Positions 1 to 5,677 of a stretch of 5,736 nucleotides of DNA are shown piece after piece (within the stretch, counting starts at the first letter, position 1; each line of letters begins with the position of its first letter). A program made the position numbers and the translations under genes. Location of the stretch: NCBI GenBank assembly GCA_900550455.1, contig URSE01000070.1, forward strand, positions 1 through 5,736, written 5' to 3'. The notes beneath the pieces are model-generated. The model saw only the letters and a program-made list of their open reading frames with translations. It ran no database searches and was not told the origin of the DNA. The stretch is from an uncultured Veillonella sp. GTDB lineage: Bacteria; Bacillota; Negativicutes; Veillonellales; Veillonellaceae.

Positions 1-8
1 AACTTAAA

Positions 9-24
9 TAATTTAGTAATTTAG
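9..24. repeat. Tandem 8-bp direct repeat in the AT-rich tgt leader
   Basis: TAATTTAG occurs twice back to back (9-16 and 17-24) in the very AT-rich stretch before tgt. A GATAAT at 24-29 resembles a -10 box, but the matching -35 position (about 1-6) shows no consensus and the window begins there, so I do not call a promoter. tgt often follows queA in an operon, and the upstream gene is outside this window. The repeat may be chance in AT-rich DNA. The tgt ribosome binding site AAAGGAGG lies just after it at 38-45. Confidence 0.3.
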
Positions 25-51
25 ATAATTCAATAAGAAAGGAGGCTCTCT

Positions 52-1161
52 ATGATCGTATCCTACGAGTTACAAAAAGAATGCCCCCATACGGGAGCTC
101 GTGCAGGACTCTTGCATACACCACATGGGACCTACCAGACACCTATGTTTATGCCGGTGGGAACGCAAGCAACGGTTAAGACTATGACACCAGAGGAGCT
201 GAAAGAAATTGGATCTCAGGTGATCCTATCCAATACCTACCACCTCTTTCTCCGCCCTGGAGCAGATCTTATTGAGGAGGCTGGTGGCCTTCATAAGTTC
301 ATGAATTGGGACCAGGCTATCCTAACTGATTCTGGTGGCTTTCAAGTGTTCTCCTTGGGAGATATGCGGAAGATTACGGAAGAGGGGGTTACCTTCCGGT
401 CTCATATTGATGGGTCCAAGCAATTCCTTTCTCCTGAAATCGCTACAAAAGTACAAGAACAATTTGGTTCTGATATTGCCATGGCCTTTGATGAATGTAT
501 TCCTTATCCTTCGGACTTCAACTATACTAAGCGATCTACTGAAAGAACCACCCGTTGGGCAGCCCGTTGTCAAGAGGCCCGTAAGTCTGATAAAACAGCC
601 ATGTTTGGAATTGTTCAAGGAGGCATGTATAAGGACTTAAGAACCCAGTCTGCTAAGGATTTAGTGGGTATGGATTTTGAGGGGTATTCTATAGGAGGCT
701 TGTCCGTAGGGGAGCCTCATGACCTAATGAATGAGATTTTAGAACACACTACGCCCTTATTGCCTACTAATAAGGCGCGCTACCTCATGGGGGTAGGTAC
801 AGCTGATTGTTTGATAGAAGGGGTGGCTCGTGGAATTGATATGTTCGATTGCGTATACCCGACACGGGTAGCCCGTAATGGTATGGCCATGACACGCTTT
901 GGCCGCGTTAACCTACGTAATGCTCAATACGCCCATGATTGGGGCCCTATTGAAGAAGGCTGTAGCTGCTATGCTTGTCGCAATTATTCCCGTGCCTATA
1001 TCCGCCATCTTTATAAGGCGGAGGAAATGTTGGCCTTGCGGCTCGTGACCTACCATAATCTTTACTTCTTACTAGACTTTATGCGTCGTATGCGGCAGTC
1101 TATCTTGGAAGATCGATTCCCAGCTTTTCGGGAAGAATTTTGGGCTCACTTTAAAAAGTAG
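52..1161 (+). CDS. tgt: tRNA-guanine(34) transglycosylase (queuine tRNA-ribosyltransferase)
   Basis: This cytoplasmic enzyme swaps guanine at wobble position 34 of GUN-anticodon tRNAs (Asp, Asn, His, Tyr) for preQ1, the committed tRNA step of queuosine synthesis. The 369-residue protein has the usual bacterial length. Visible family signatures are LTDSGGFQVFSL (91-102) with general acid/base Asp93, DECIPYP (147-153), FGIVQGG (185-191), GGLSVGE (215-221), and MFDCVYPTR (264-272) with nucleophile Asp266. The zinc site is Cys304, Cys306, Cys309 and His335, with the same spacing as the Zymomonas mobilis enzyme (Cys318, Cys320, Cys323, His349). Val219 aligns with Val233 of that enzyme, a residue typical of preQ1-using bacterial forms as opposed to eukaryotic queuine users. 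The start is fixed by AAAGGAGG at 38-45, six bases before ATG. tgt beside yajC-secD-secF is a widely conserved arrangement. All key residues are present, and nothing looks truncated. Confidence 0.97.
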   Translation: MIVSYELQKECPHTGARAGLLHTPHGTYQTPMFMPVGTQATVKTMTPEELKEIGSQVILSNTYHLFLRPGADLIEEAGGLHKFMNWDQAILTDSGGFQVFSLGDMRKITEEGVTFRSHIDGSKQFLSPEIATKVQEQFGSDIAMAFDECIPYPSDFNYTKRSTERTTRWAARCQEARKSDKTAMFGIVQGGMYKDLRTQSAKDLVGMDFEGYSIGGLSVGEPHDLMNEILEHTTPLLPTNKARYLMGVGTADCLIEGVARGIDMFDCVYPTRVARNGMAMTRFGRVNLRNAQYAHDWGPIEEGCSCYACRNYSRAYIRHLYKAEEMLALRLVTYHNLYFLLDFMRRMRQSILEDRFPAFREEFWAHFKK

Positions 1162-1190
1162 GCCTGCTTAGCTGAAGAAAAACTAAAAAA

Positions 1191-1232
1191 GACTAGTCAA
1201 GAGGCTGGTCCCTAGCTATACTTAGAAGTATA
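1191..1232 (+). other. Two weak stem-loops in the tgt-yajC gap
   Basis: The gap between tgt and yajC (1162-1254) holds two small inverted repeats. GACTAG (1191-1196) can pair with CTGGTC (1205-1210) with one G-U pair and an 8-base loop. TATACT (1217-1222) pairs perfectly with AGTATA (1227-1232) around a TAGA loop. Neither is followed by a T-run, so they do not look like intrinsic terminators, and read-through from tgt into yajC is likely. They could act as processing or RNA-stability sites, or be chance. Confidence 0.3.
1194..1222 (+). promoter_or_regulatory. Candidate internal promoter before yajC
   Basis: TAGTCA (1194-1199) matches the sigma-70 -35 consensus at 4 of 6 positions. It is followed at 17 bases by TATACT (1217-1222), a 5 of 6 match to TATAAT. 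The spacing is ideal but the -35 box is weak, and the -10 box is also one arm of a small hairpin. If real, it would let the yajC-secDF part be expressed apart from tgt. The yajC ribosome binding site GGAGGA follows at 1244-1249. Confidence 0.28.
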
Positions 1233-1254
1233 TGTATTTAAATGGAGGAATACT

Positions 1255-1536
1255 ATGGGTAACTTACAAGAAATGTTACAGGCATCTTGGCCGATTCTCT
1301 TGATGATTATCATCTTTTACTTCTTGCTTTATCGTCCACAAAAGAAACAGCAAAAAGAACGTAAAAACTTATTGGATAGTCTTCAATTGGGGGCTAAAAT
1401 TATTACAGTTGGCGGTATCTACGGGGAAATCATCAACATTCAAGGTGACCGTTTGACCATTAAAGTGGCTCATAACGTGAATTTGGATGTGGCTCGATCC
1501 GCTATTGCTAATGTTGTTACTGAGGAAGCAAAATAA
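1255..1536 (+). CDS. yajC: Preprotein translocase accessory subunit YajC
   Basis: YajC is a small single-span membrane protein that associates with SecD and SecF in the holotranslocon around SecYEG. Its own role is modest and it is generally dispensable. The 93-residue product fits the family. A short N-terminal stretch leads into one hydrophobic span (about 12-26) ending in the hallmark FLLYRPQKKQQKER (23-36), whose basic run should face the cytoplasm. A small soluble domain follows with the characteristic LGAKIITVGGIYGEI (45-59). ATG at 1255 is preceded by GGAGGA at 1244-1249. Its TAA stop shares its last base with the ATG of the next gene (TAATG, 1534-1538), so the two are probably translationally coupled. 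In most relatives secD follows yajC, but here a folate gene lies between them. Confidence 0.95.
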   Translation: MGNLQEMLQASWPILLMIIIFYFLLYRPQKKQQKERKNLLDSLQLGAKIITVGGIYGEIINIQGDRLTIKVAHNVNLDVARSAIANVVTEEAK

Positions 1537-2105
1537 TGACATCCAAAGAAGCAGTGCGCCTTGCTTATAAGCAGAAGCGCGCTGCTTTAACGCTTGCTGA
1601 TTGTCAGCGTTGGGCAAAGGGGTTAGAAGAGGCAGTATTGGCATATCCTCAGTATCAAGCAGCTCATACCTTGATGGCTTACCTAGCCATGCCTAAGGAG
1701 GCTAACCTAGATGGGGTGATTGAGCGAGCTTTGGCTGATGGTAAGGCTGTCTATGTACCAGTTTGTACGAGTAAGACAGAGATGATAGCCGTTCGTTTGC
1801 GGTCTATGGATGATTTGGACCGGGGCGTTTTACATATCAGACAGCCCCAAAGGCCCTTTGACCTTATAGAGCCAGAAGACATAGATCTGGTTCTTGTACC
1901 AGGCCTGTGCTTCGACCGAAAGGGGGGACGTATGGGTATGGGAAATGGATACTATGATCGATTCCTCAAACGCGTACGTCCAGGGCATTTCGTTGCTACT
2001 GCTTGGTCCATGCAGATATCTGATTTGATTATTCCTATGGATGATCATGATCGACCTATGGAAGGTATTCTTACAGAAAATGGATTCATTCCTATTGATA
2101 AGTAA
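1536..2105 (+). CDS. 5-formyltetrahydrofolate cyclo-ligase (methenyl-THF synthetase)
   Basis: The enzyme uses ATP to convert 5-formyl-THF (folinic acid) to 5,10-methenyl-THF in the cytoplasm, salvaging a non-cofactor folate that inhibits some folate enzymes. The homologues are called fau/ygfA in Escherichia coli and yqgN in Bacillus. The 189-residue length is normal. The strongest evidence is the C-terminal signature VPGLCFDRKGGRMGMG (121-136) running into NGYYDRFL (137-144), the glycine-rich nucleotide-binding region of the family. The N-terminal basic segment (KQKRAAL, 12-18), PKEANLD (53-59) at the usual substrate-side Glu position, and the tail MDDHDRP with ILTENG (168-183) also fit. The ATG overlaps the yajC stop by one base, and a TGAGGA site at 1521-1526 inside yajC serves as ribosome binding site. 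Its position inside the sec cluster is the odd point. No link to export is evident, so co-transcription may be incidental. Confidence 0.93.
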   Translation: MTSKEAVRLAYKQKRAALTLADCQRWAKGLEEAVLAYPQYQAAHTLMAYLAMPKEANLDGVIERALADGKAVYVPVCTSKTEMIAVRLRSMDDLDRGVLHIRQPQRPFDLIEPEDIDLVLVPGLCFDRKGGRMGMGNGYYDRFLKRVRPGHFVATAWSMQISDLIIPMDDHDRPMEGILTENGFIPIDK

Positions 2106-2125
2106 ATTTAGAAAGGGGCATAGTA

Positions 2126-3400
2126 GTGAGAGGTACAGCTATTGCTAAATTTTTAGCGCTCATCGTCATTATTATTGGCGTTTTCGTAGCCGCTATTGTT
2201 CCACTTGCCACCAATATCAAGCAAGGCCTTGATTTGCAAGGGGGGACCCACATCGTATTGGAAGCGGAAGATTCCGATCAAGGGGAGGTTAATGACGATT
2301 CTATTAACCGAGCTATTAAAATTCTAGAACGCCGGGTTAATGAAATGGGTTTGACTGAACCGATTATTCAACGGGAGGGTCAACGCCGTATTATTATTGA
2401 GTTGCCAGGTGAAAATGATCCTGATGCAGCGATTAGAACTATTGGTAAAACCGCAGTCCTTCAGTTTAAGGACGATAAGGGCAACGTGGTTATGACCGGT
2501 AACGATCTTAAGGATGCTAAGGCCGCTAAAGACCAATCTGGTAATCCTGTTATCACCCTTGATATGACTGATGAAGGGGGTCAAAAGTTTGCCACTTATA
2601 CATCTCGTAATGTGGGTAAGGTTTTCTCTATTTCCTTGGATGATCAAGTCTTAACAGCACCTGTTATCCGCGAAGCCATCACTGGTGGTCATGCTCAAAT
2701 TACTGGTTCAAAATCCTTGGAAGAAGCTAATGAAACAGCACTTTTGCTCCGGTCCGGTGCTCTTCCTGTTAAGTTAAAAGTAATGGAAGTACGTACAGTA
2801 GGCCCATCTTTGGGGCAAGACTCTAAAGATAAATCCGTCATGGCCTTTGGCGTGGGCTTGGCCTTGATTGTCATCTTCCTCCTTCTCTTGTATCGTTTTG
2901 CAGGTTTTGTAGCTACCTTGGCTATGTTGGTGTTCGTAATGATTACCTTGCTTTGCTTGCAACCGTTCGCCCTCAATGCCACACTTACCTTGCCAGGTAT
3001 CGCGGGCATCATCTTATCCATGGGGGTTGCGGTAGATGCTAATATTTTGATTTTCGAACGCTTTAAGGAAGAAGTGGCTTGGGGGGCTAAGTCCCTTCGT
3101 ATGGCAATTGAAACTGGTTTCCGCCGGGCTTTCACTACTATCTTGGATGCCAATACGTCCGTTGTTATTACAGCAGTTATTCTTATCGTTATGGGGTCTG
3201 GGCCAATTCGAGGCTTTGCCATCACGTTGGCTCTTGGTATTGTCGTATCCATGTTTACGGCTATTACTGTATCCCGTTTCTTGTTGCGGTCTCTCATGGA
3301 ATGCAATTTCACAGATCACCCATTCTGGTATGGTGTGAATGTATCTCCAGGAAAGTCCATTATGTCTAAAGATAGTGCTGGTAAAGGAGGGAAGAAATAA
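2126..3400 (+). CDS. secD: Protein translocase subunit SecD
   Basis: SecD pairs with SecF as an RND-superfamily membrane complex that pulls preproteins from SecYEG on the outer face, powered by proton flow. The 424-residue form is the compact type, well short of the roughly 615 residues of E. coli. Hydropathy by eye gives TM1 at about 8-29 and a large extracytoplasmic P1 region of about 30-236 opening with GLDLQGG (34-40). Five further spans follow at about 238-258, 260-280, 287-309, 335-356 and 362-388. Signatures RSGALPVKL (209-217), TVGPSLGQD (224-232), VAVDANILIFERF (301-313) and DANTSVVITA (341-350) are clear. Asp304 corresponds to E. coli Asp519, needed for proton-driven function. The start is GTG at 2126, chosen for AAAGGGG at 2112-2118 seven bases upstream. 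The next in-frame Met (residue 74) would delete TM1. The gene ends in a Lys/Gly-rich tail whose codons contain the secF ribosome binding site. Confidence 0.96.
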   Translation: MRGTAIAKFLALIVIIIGVFVAAIVPLATNIKQGLDLQGGTHIVLEAEDSDQGEVNDDSINRAIKILERRVNEMGLTEPIIQREGQRRIIIELPGENDPDAAIRTIGKTAVLQFKDDKGNVVMTGNDLKDAKAAKDQSGNPVITLDMTDEGGQKFATYTSRNVGKVFSISLDDQVLTAPVIREAITGGHAQITGSKSLEEANETALLLRSGALPVKLKVMEVRTVGPSLGQDSKDKSVMAFGVGLALIVIFLLLLYRFAGFVATLAMLVFVMITLLCLQPFALNATLTLPGIAGIILSMGVAVDANILIFERFKEEVAWGAKSLRMAIETGFRRAFTTILDANTSVVITAVILIVMGSGPIRGFAITLALGIVVSMFTAITVSRFLLRSLMECNFTDHPFWYGVNVSPGKSIMSKDSAGKGGKK

Positions 3401-4302
3401 TGCGATTTGACGTAGTAAAACATCATCGTTGGTGGTTCATTCTTTCTTCCACCTTGGTAATACTCTCTCTTGTATCCATCTTTTTTAAGGGCTTTAACTT
3501 TGGTATCGATTATACTGGTGGTACCATTTTAGATATTCAATTTGCGCAAACCACGCAGGTATCAGATGTGCGGAATGATCTTAAGAATTTTGGCTTAGAA
3601 GGAGCTACGATTCAAGTATCAGGGCAAGGGGAATCGGGTGAATCCGGTCATGAAATTATGATTCGTACCCGTAACCTCTCTGCTGAAGAATCTAAGGAAA
3701 TCCTCTCTTCCTTGGCTACCAATGTAGGCTCTAACGAAGTTAAGCGGATTGAAACAGTAGGTGCAGTTATCGGTTCCGAAGTGACTAAACATGCCATCTT
3801 GAACTTGGTAGTAGCCTTCATAGTTTTGGCGGCCTATATTTCTTATCGCTTTGAAATGCGTGTAGCTGTTTCTACCTTGACGGCTATCTTCCACGATATG
3901 ATCATGGTATTAGGGGTCTTCTCCTTCTTCCAATTGGAAATCGATGCCTCTTTCTTGGCAGCTATCTTGACGGTAGTTGGTTATTCTATGAACGAAGCGG
4001 TTGTAATTTTTGACCGGATCCGTGAAAATACACATACCCATAAGCGGACGGATTCTTTTGCTGATTTGGCTAATGATTCTATTAAGCAAACCATCCACCG
4101 GTCTATCTATACCTTATCGACCGTTTTGTTCGCTACTGGTTCTCTTTATATCTTCGGTGGGGATACTACTAAGAATTTTGCCTTGTGTATGATTGTAGGC
4201 TTTATTTCTGGTGCTTACTCTGCTATCTGTGTGGCTACTTCCATTTGGTCTATTTGGAAGTCTCGCGACAAGAATGATATGCGTAATAAGGCTAATGCTT
4301 AA
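3400..4302 (+). CDS. secF: Protein translocase subunit SecF
   Basis: SecF is the partner of SecD in the proton-driven SecDF export motor. The 300-residue protein shows TM1 (about 11-29), then FNFGIDYTGGT (32-42), an extracytoplasmic P4 domain to about residue 132 containing RIETVGAVIGSEV (116-128), and five spans at about 133-151, 155-177, 184-206, 237-254 and 258-284. The signature GYSMNEAVVIFDRIREN (194-210) is complete except that the usual Asn-Asp-Ser/Thr reads Asn198-Glu199-Ala200. Glu199 aligns with E. coli Asp213, a proton-pathway residue. Arg234 (TIHRSIYTLS, 231-240) aligns with E. coli Arg247 and is kept. ATG overlaps the secD stop by one base (TAATG, 3398-3402), with AAAGGAGG at 3383-3390, so tight translational coupling to secD is expected. 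It is the last gene of the operon before the hairpin at 4349-4380. Confidence 0.96.
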   Translation: MRFDVVKHHRWWFILSSTLVILSLVSIFFKGFNFGIDYTGGTILDIQFAQTTQVSDVRNDLKNFGLEGATIQVSGQGESGESGHEIMIRTRNLSAEESKEILSSLATNVGSNEVKRIETVGAVIGSEVTKHAILNLVVAFIVLAAYISYRFEMRVAVSTLTAIFHDMIMVLGVFSFFQLEIDASFLAAILTVVGYSMNEAVVIFDRIRENTHTHKRTDSFADLANDSIKQTIHRSIYTLSTVLFATGSLYIFGGDTTKNFALCMIVGFISGAYSAICVATSIWSIWKSRDKNDMRNKANA

Positions 4303-4331
4303 TTGTCAAGTCACTGTGTCAGGTGTATAGT
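4303..4331 (+). promoter_or_regulatory. Probable sigma-70-type promoter after secF
   Basis: TTGTCA (4303-4308, 5 of 6 to TTGACA) begins at the base after the secF stop. It is followed at exactly 17 bases by TATAGT (4326-4331, 5 of 6 to TATAAT). Transcription would start near 4337-4339, inside an A-run. This is the best promoter match in the gap before the MFS gene, and I see none of similar quality after the terminator hairpin. The region also holds an imperfect direct repeat, TGTCAAGT (4304-4311) and TGTCAGGT (4317-4324). An inverted repeat CAGGT/ACCTG (4320-4324, 4340-4344) brackets the -10 box, a possible regulator site. No experimental support. Confidence 0.5.
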
Positions 4332-4348
4332 GTAAAAAGACCTGTATG

Positions 4349-4380
4349 AGGGCACTCTCCTTAGGGAGGGTGCTCTTTTA
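4349..4380 (+). terminator. Intrinsic terminator after secF (possible transporter leader attenuator)
   Basis: A 12-bp stem (4349-4360 with 4365-4376, two G-U pairs) closes on a TTAG tetraloop and is followed by a short T-run (4376-4379, then A). It should end the yajC-secDF transcript. The T-run is short, so some read-through is plausible. It lies about 10 bases after the predicted start of the promoter at 4303-4331, so transcripts from that promoter must also pass it to reach the MFS gene. That makes a conditional-terminator role possible. Confidence 0.75.
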
Positions 4381-4388
4381 TGTATTAA

Positions 4389-4402
4389 CTTAGTTAACTA
4401 AG
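4389..4402. promoter_or_regulatory. Perfect 14-bp palindrome, possible operator
   Basis: CTTAGTTAACTAAG is perfectly self-complementary and lies 40 bases before the MFS start codon, between the terminator and the ribosome binding site. AT-rich palindromes of this size and TTAG...CTAA form are typical of dimeric regulators such as MarR-family proteins, which often control efflux genes. No regulator gene is present in this window, so the assignment is inference. A hairpin role in RNA is unlikely because a perfect palindrome leaves no loop. Confidence 0.35.
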
Positions 4403-4403
4403 G

Positions 4404-4427
4404 GGGCTTTTATTAAAAGATAAGCCC
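4404..4427 (+). other. Inverted repeat just before the MFS ribosome binding site
   Basis: GGGCTT (4404-4409) and AAGCCC (4422-4427) are exact inverted repeats separated by 12 AT-rich bases, within which CTTTT/AAAAG can alternatively pair. The downstream arm ends three bases before the AAGGAGG of the transporter gene (4430-4436), so folding could affect ribosome access. There is no T-run after it, so it is not a terminator. Confidence 0.35.
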
Positions 4428-4442
4428 TTAAGGAGGTAGTGG

Positions 4443-5624
4443 ATGGACCAGGAACGTTTATGGAACTTATCCTTTTTGGGCTTAGGGACCTCTAATGCCC
4501 TTTTTTATATGACTCAGTACATGCTGATTGCGACTTTGCCCATTGTCATCCTCATGTGGGGTGGAAGCGCTATCGAGGCAGGTTTAGCCATGACCTGGTT
4601 CCAAGTTGGGACTATTGTCATGCGGCCTTTAGCGGGAAAGATAATGAATTCTTTTGATAAACGATGGGTTCTCTTGGGATCGACAATTTTATTTCTCCTC
4701 ATTATGGGTGCTTTTAATTGGGTACGGTCCATGGAGCTTATCTACTTCTTGCGAGGTCTGCATGGCATGATTTTTGCCCTTGGCACGACAATCACCGCAG
4801 CCATTGCTGTCATGGTTATCCCTAAGAAGCGAAGAGGAGAGGGGATCTCCATGTTTGCGGTTTTTTCCAATGTAGCTATGGTAGTGGGCCCCGCCCTTGG
4901 TTTGTTTGTACTTAATAGCCAGGGAGATATAGGCTTATTCATCCTATTGACGGGCATTGCTCTAGCTTGCTTTGTGACAGCTAACTGTAAACGTCTTTCT
5001 AAAGAGGTAGCTAAACCAGTCCATCATAAGGGTTCTCAGTGGTCTATTGATCAATTTATAGAATGGCGGTCTTTACCTTGGATGTTCATGGCCCTCCTCT
5101 TGGGTTTTGTCTATTCTGGAGTTATCGTTTTTGTACCGATTCTCTTAAGTCAAATGAACCAAGCCATGTGGGGGTCTGCTTTCTTTGGCCTCTATGCGTT
5201 GGCTATCGTTATAAGTCGACCATTTGCGGGACCAGCCTACACTAAGTTCGGTCCTGAAGCTCTAATCTATCCAGGTCTGGTTTTATTTGGCATAGGTGTA
5301 GCCCTCTTGGCCTTTCAAAGCTCCTATATTATGATTCTCATAGCCGCACCTATTCTAGGCTTGGGCTATGGGTCTGTAATGCCAGCTTTCCAGGCCTTGG
5401 CGGTTCAAGTGGCACCTATTGAACGGGCTGGCATATCCACGGCAACCTTTTTCCTAGGGATGGACATATCCATCGGGGTAGGGGCGACAATTCTCTCTGT
5501 GATTGTCAATGCCATGGGCTTTAGTCCCATGTATGGTATCTGCTTAGCAGTTGTTCTTATCATGTTGTTGCTATATCATTTTGTAACGCGGCGATATAGT
5601 GAGCCTTATGAGAATATCCAATAA
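4443..5624 (+). CDS. Major facilitator superfamily (MFS) transporter, substrate unknown
   Basis: This is a 393-residue integral inner-membrane protein with about twelve hydrophobic spans in two halves joined by a polar loop (about 182-208), the standard MFS plan for proton-coupled transport. The loop after TM2 reads RPLAGKIMNSFDKRW (61-75), a variant of MFS motif A, and it is echoed in the second half by SRPFAGPAYTKFG (258-270). TM4 has the motif-B-like RGLHG (104-108), with Arg104 the likely proton-coupling residue, and TM5 has GPALGLF (149-155), which resembles motif C of exporters. These features suggest a drug/metabolite efflux-type carrier, but the sequence does not reveal the substrate. 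The ATG at 4443 is set by AAGGAGG at 4430-4436. The gene stands alone between two terminators, with no partner or regulator gene in view. The family is certain, the function is not. Confidence 0.9.
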   Translation: MDQERLWNLSFLGLGTSNALFYMTQYMLIATLPIVILMWGGSAIEAGLAMTWFQVGTIVMRPLAGKIMNSFDKRWVLLGSTILFLLIMGAFNWVRSMELIYFLRGLHGMIFALGTTITAAIAVMVIPKKRRGEGISMFAVFSNVAMVVGPALGLFVLNSQGDIGLFILLTGIALACFVTANCKRLSKEVAKPVHHKGSQWSIDQFIEWRSLPWMFMALLLGFVYSGVIVFVPILLSQMNQAMWGSAFFGLYALAIVISRPFAGPAYTKFGPEALIYPGLVLFGIGVALLAFQSSYIMILIAAPILGLGYGSVMPAFQALAVQVAPIERAGISTATFFLGMDISIGVGATILSVIVNAMGFSPMYGICLAVVLIMLLLYHFVTRRYSEPYENIQ

Positions 5625-5635
5625 CATATATGGAG

Positions 5636-5677
5636 CTCCTATTGAGCGATAGTAGTATCACTCAATAGGAGTTTTTT
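5636..5677 (+). terminator. Strong intrinsic terminator after the MFS gene
   Basis: CTCCTATTGAG (5636-5646) pairs perfectly over 11 bp with CTCAATAGGAG (5661-5671). Inside, after a C/A mismatch, GATA (5648-5651) pairs with TATC (5656-5659) around a GTAG tetraloop. Six T residues follow at 5672-5677. It begins 12 bases after the MFS stop codon and should end that transcript efficiently. Confidence 0.92.

Noticed and set aside
24..29. GATAAT as the tgt promoter -10 box
   Set aside because: No -35-like sequence is visible at the right distance, the stretch is generally AT-rich, and the upstream context is cut off.
322..618. Overlapping open frames on both strands within tgt (about 98-101 codons)
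   Set aside because: tgt covers the region with all catalytic motifs intact. These frames show no family signature and are shadows.
1191..1210. Terminator between tgt and yajC
   Set aside because: The stem is only 6 bp with a G-U pair and an 8-base loop, and no T-run follows.
2126..2128. GTG start of secD as a sign of an error or frameshift
   Set aside because: GTG is a common alternative start, a good ribosome binding site lies seven bases upstream, and TM1 is needed and present.
2695..3312. Long antisense open frame (about 205 codons, - strand) within secD
   Set aside because: It lies wholly opposite an unmistakable secD, has a low-complexity basic composition expected from the complement of membrane-protein codons, and lacks recognisable motifs.
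4443..5624. Naming the MFS transporter as a specific drug-resistance or metallophore exporter
   Set aside because: Only general MFS motifs are visible. There is no biosynthetic or regulatory neighbour, and motif-level resemblance does not fix a substrate.
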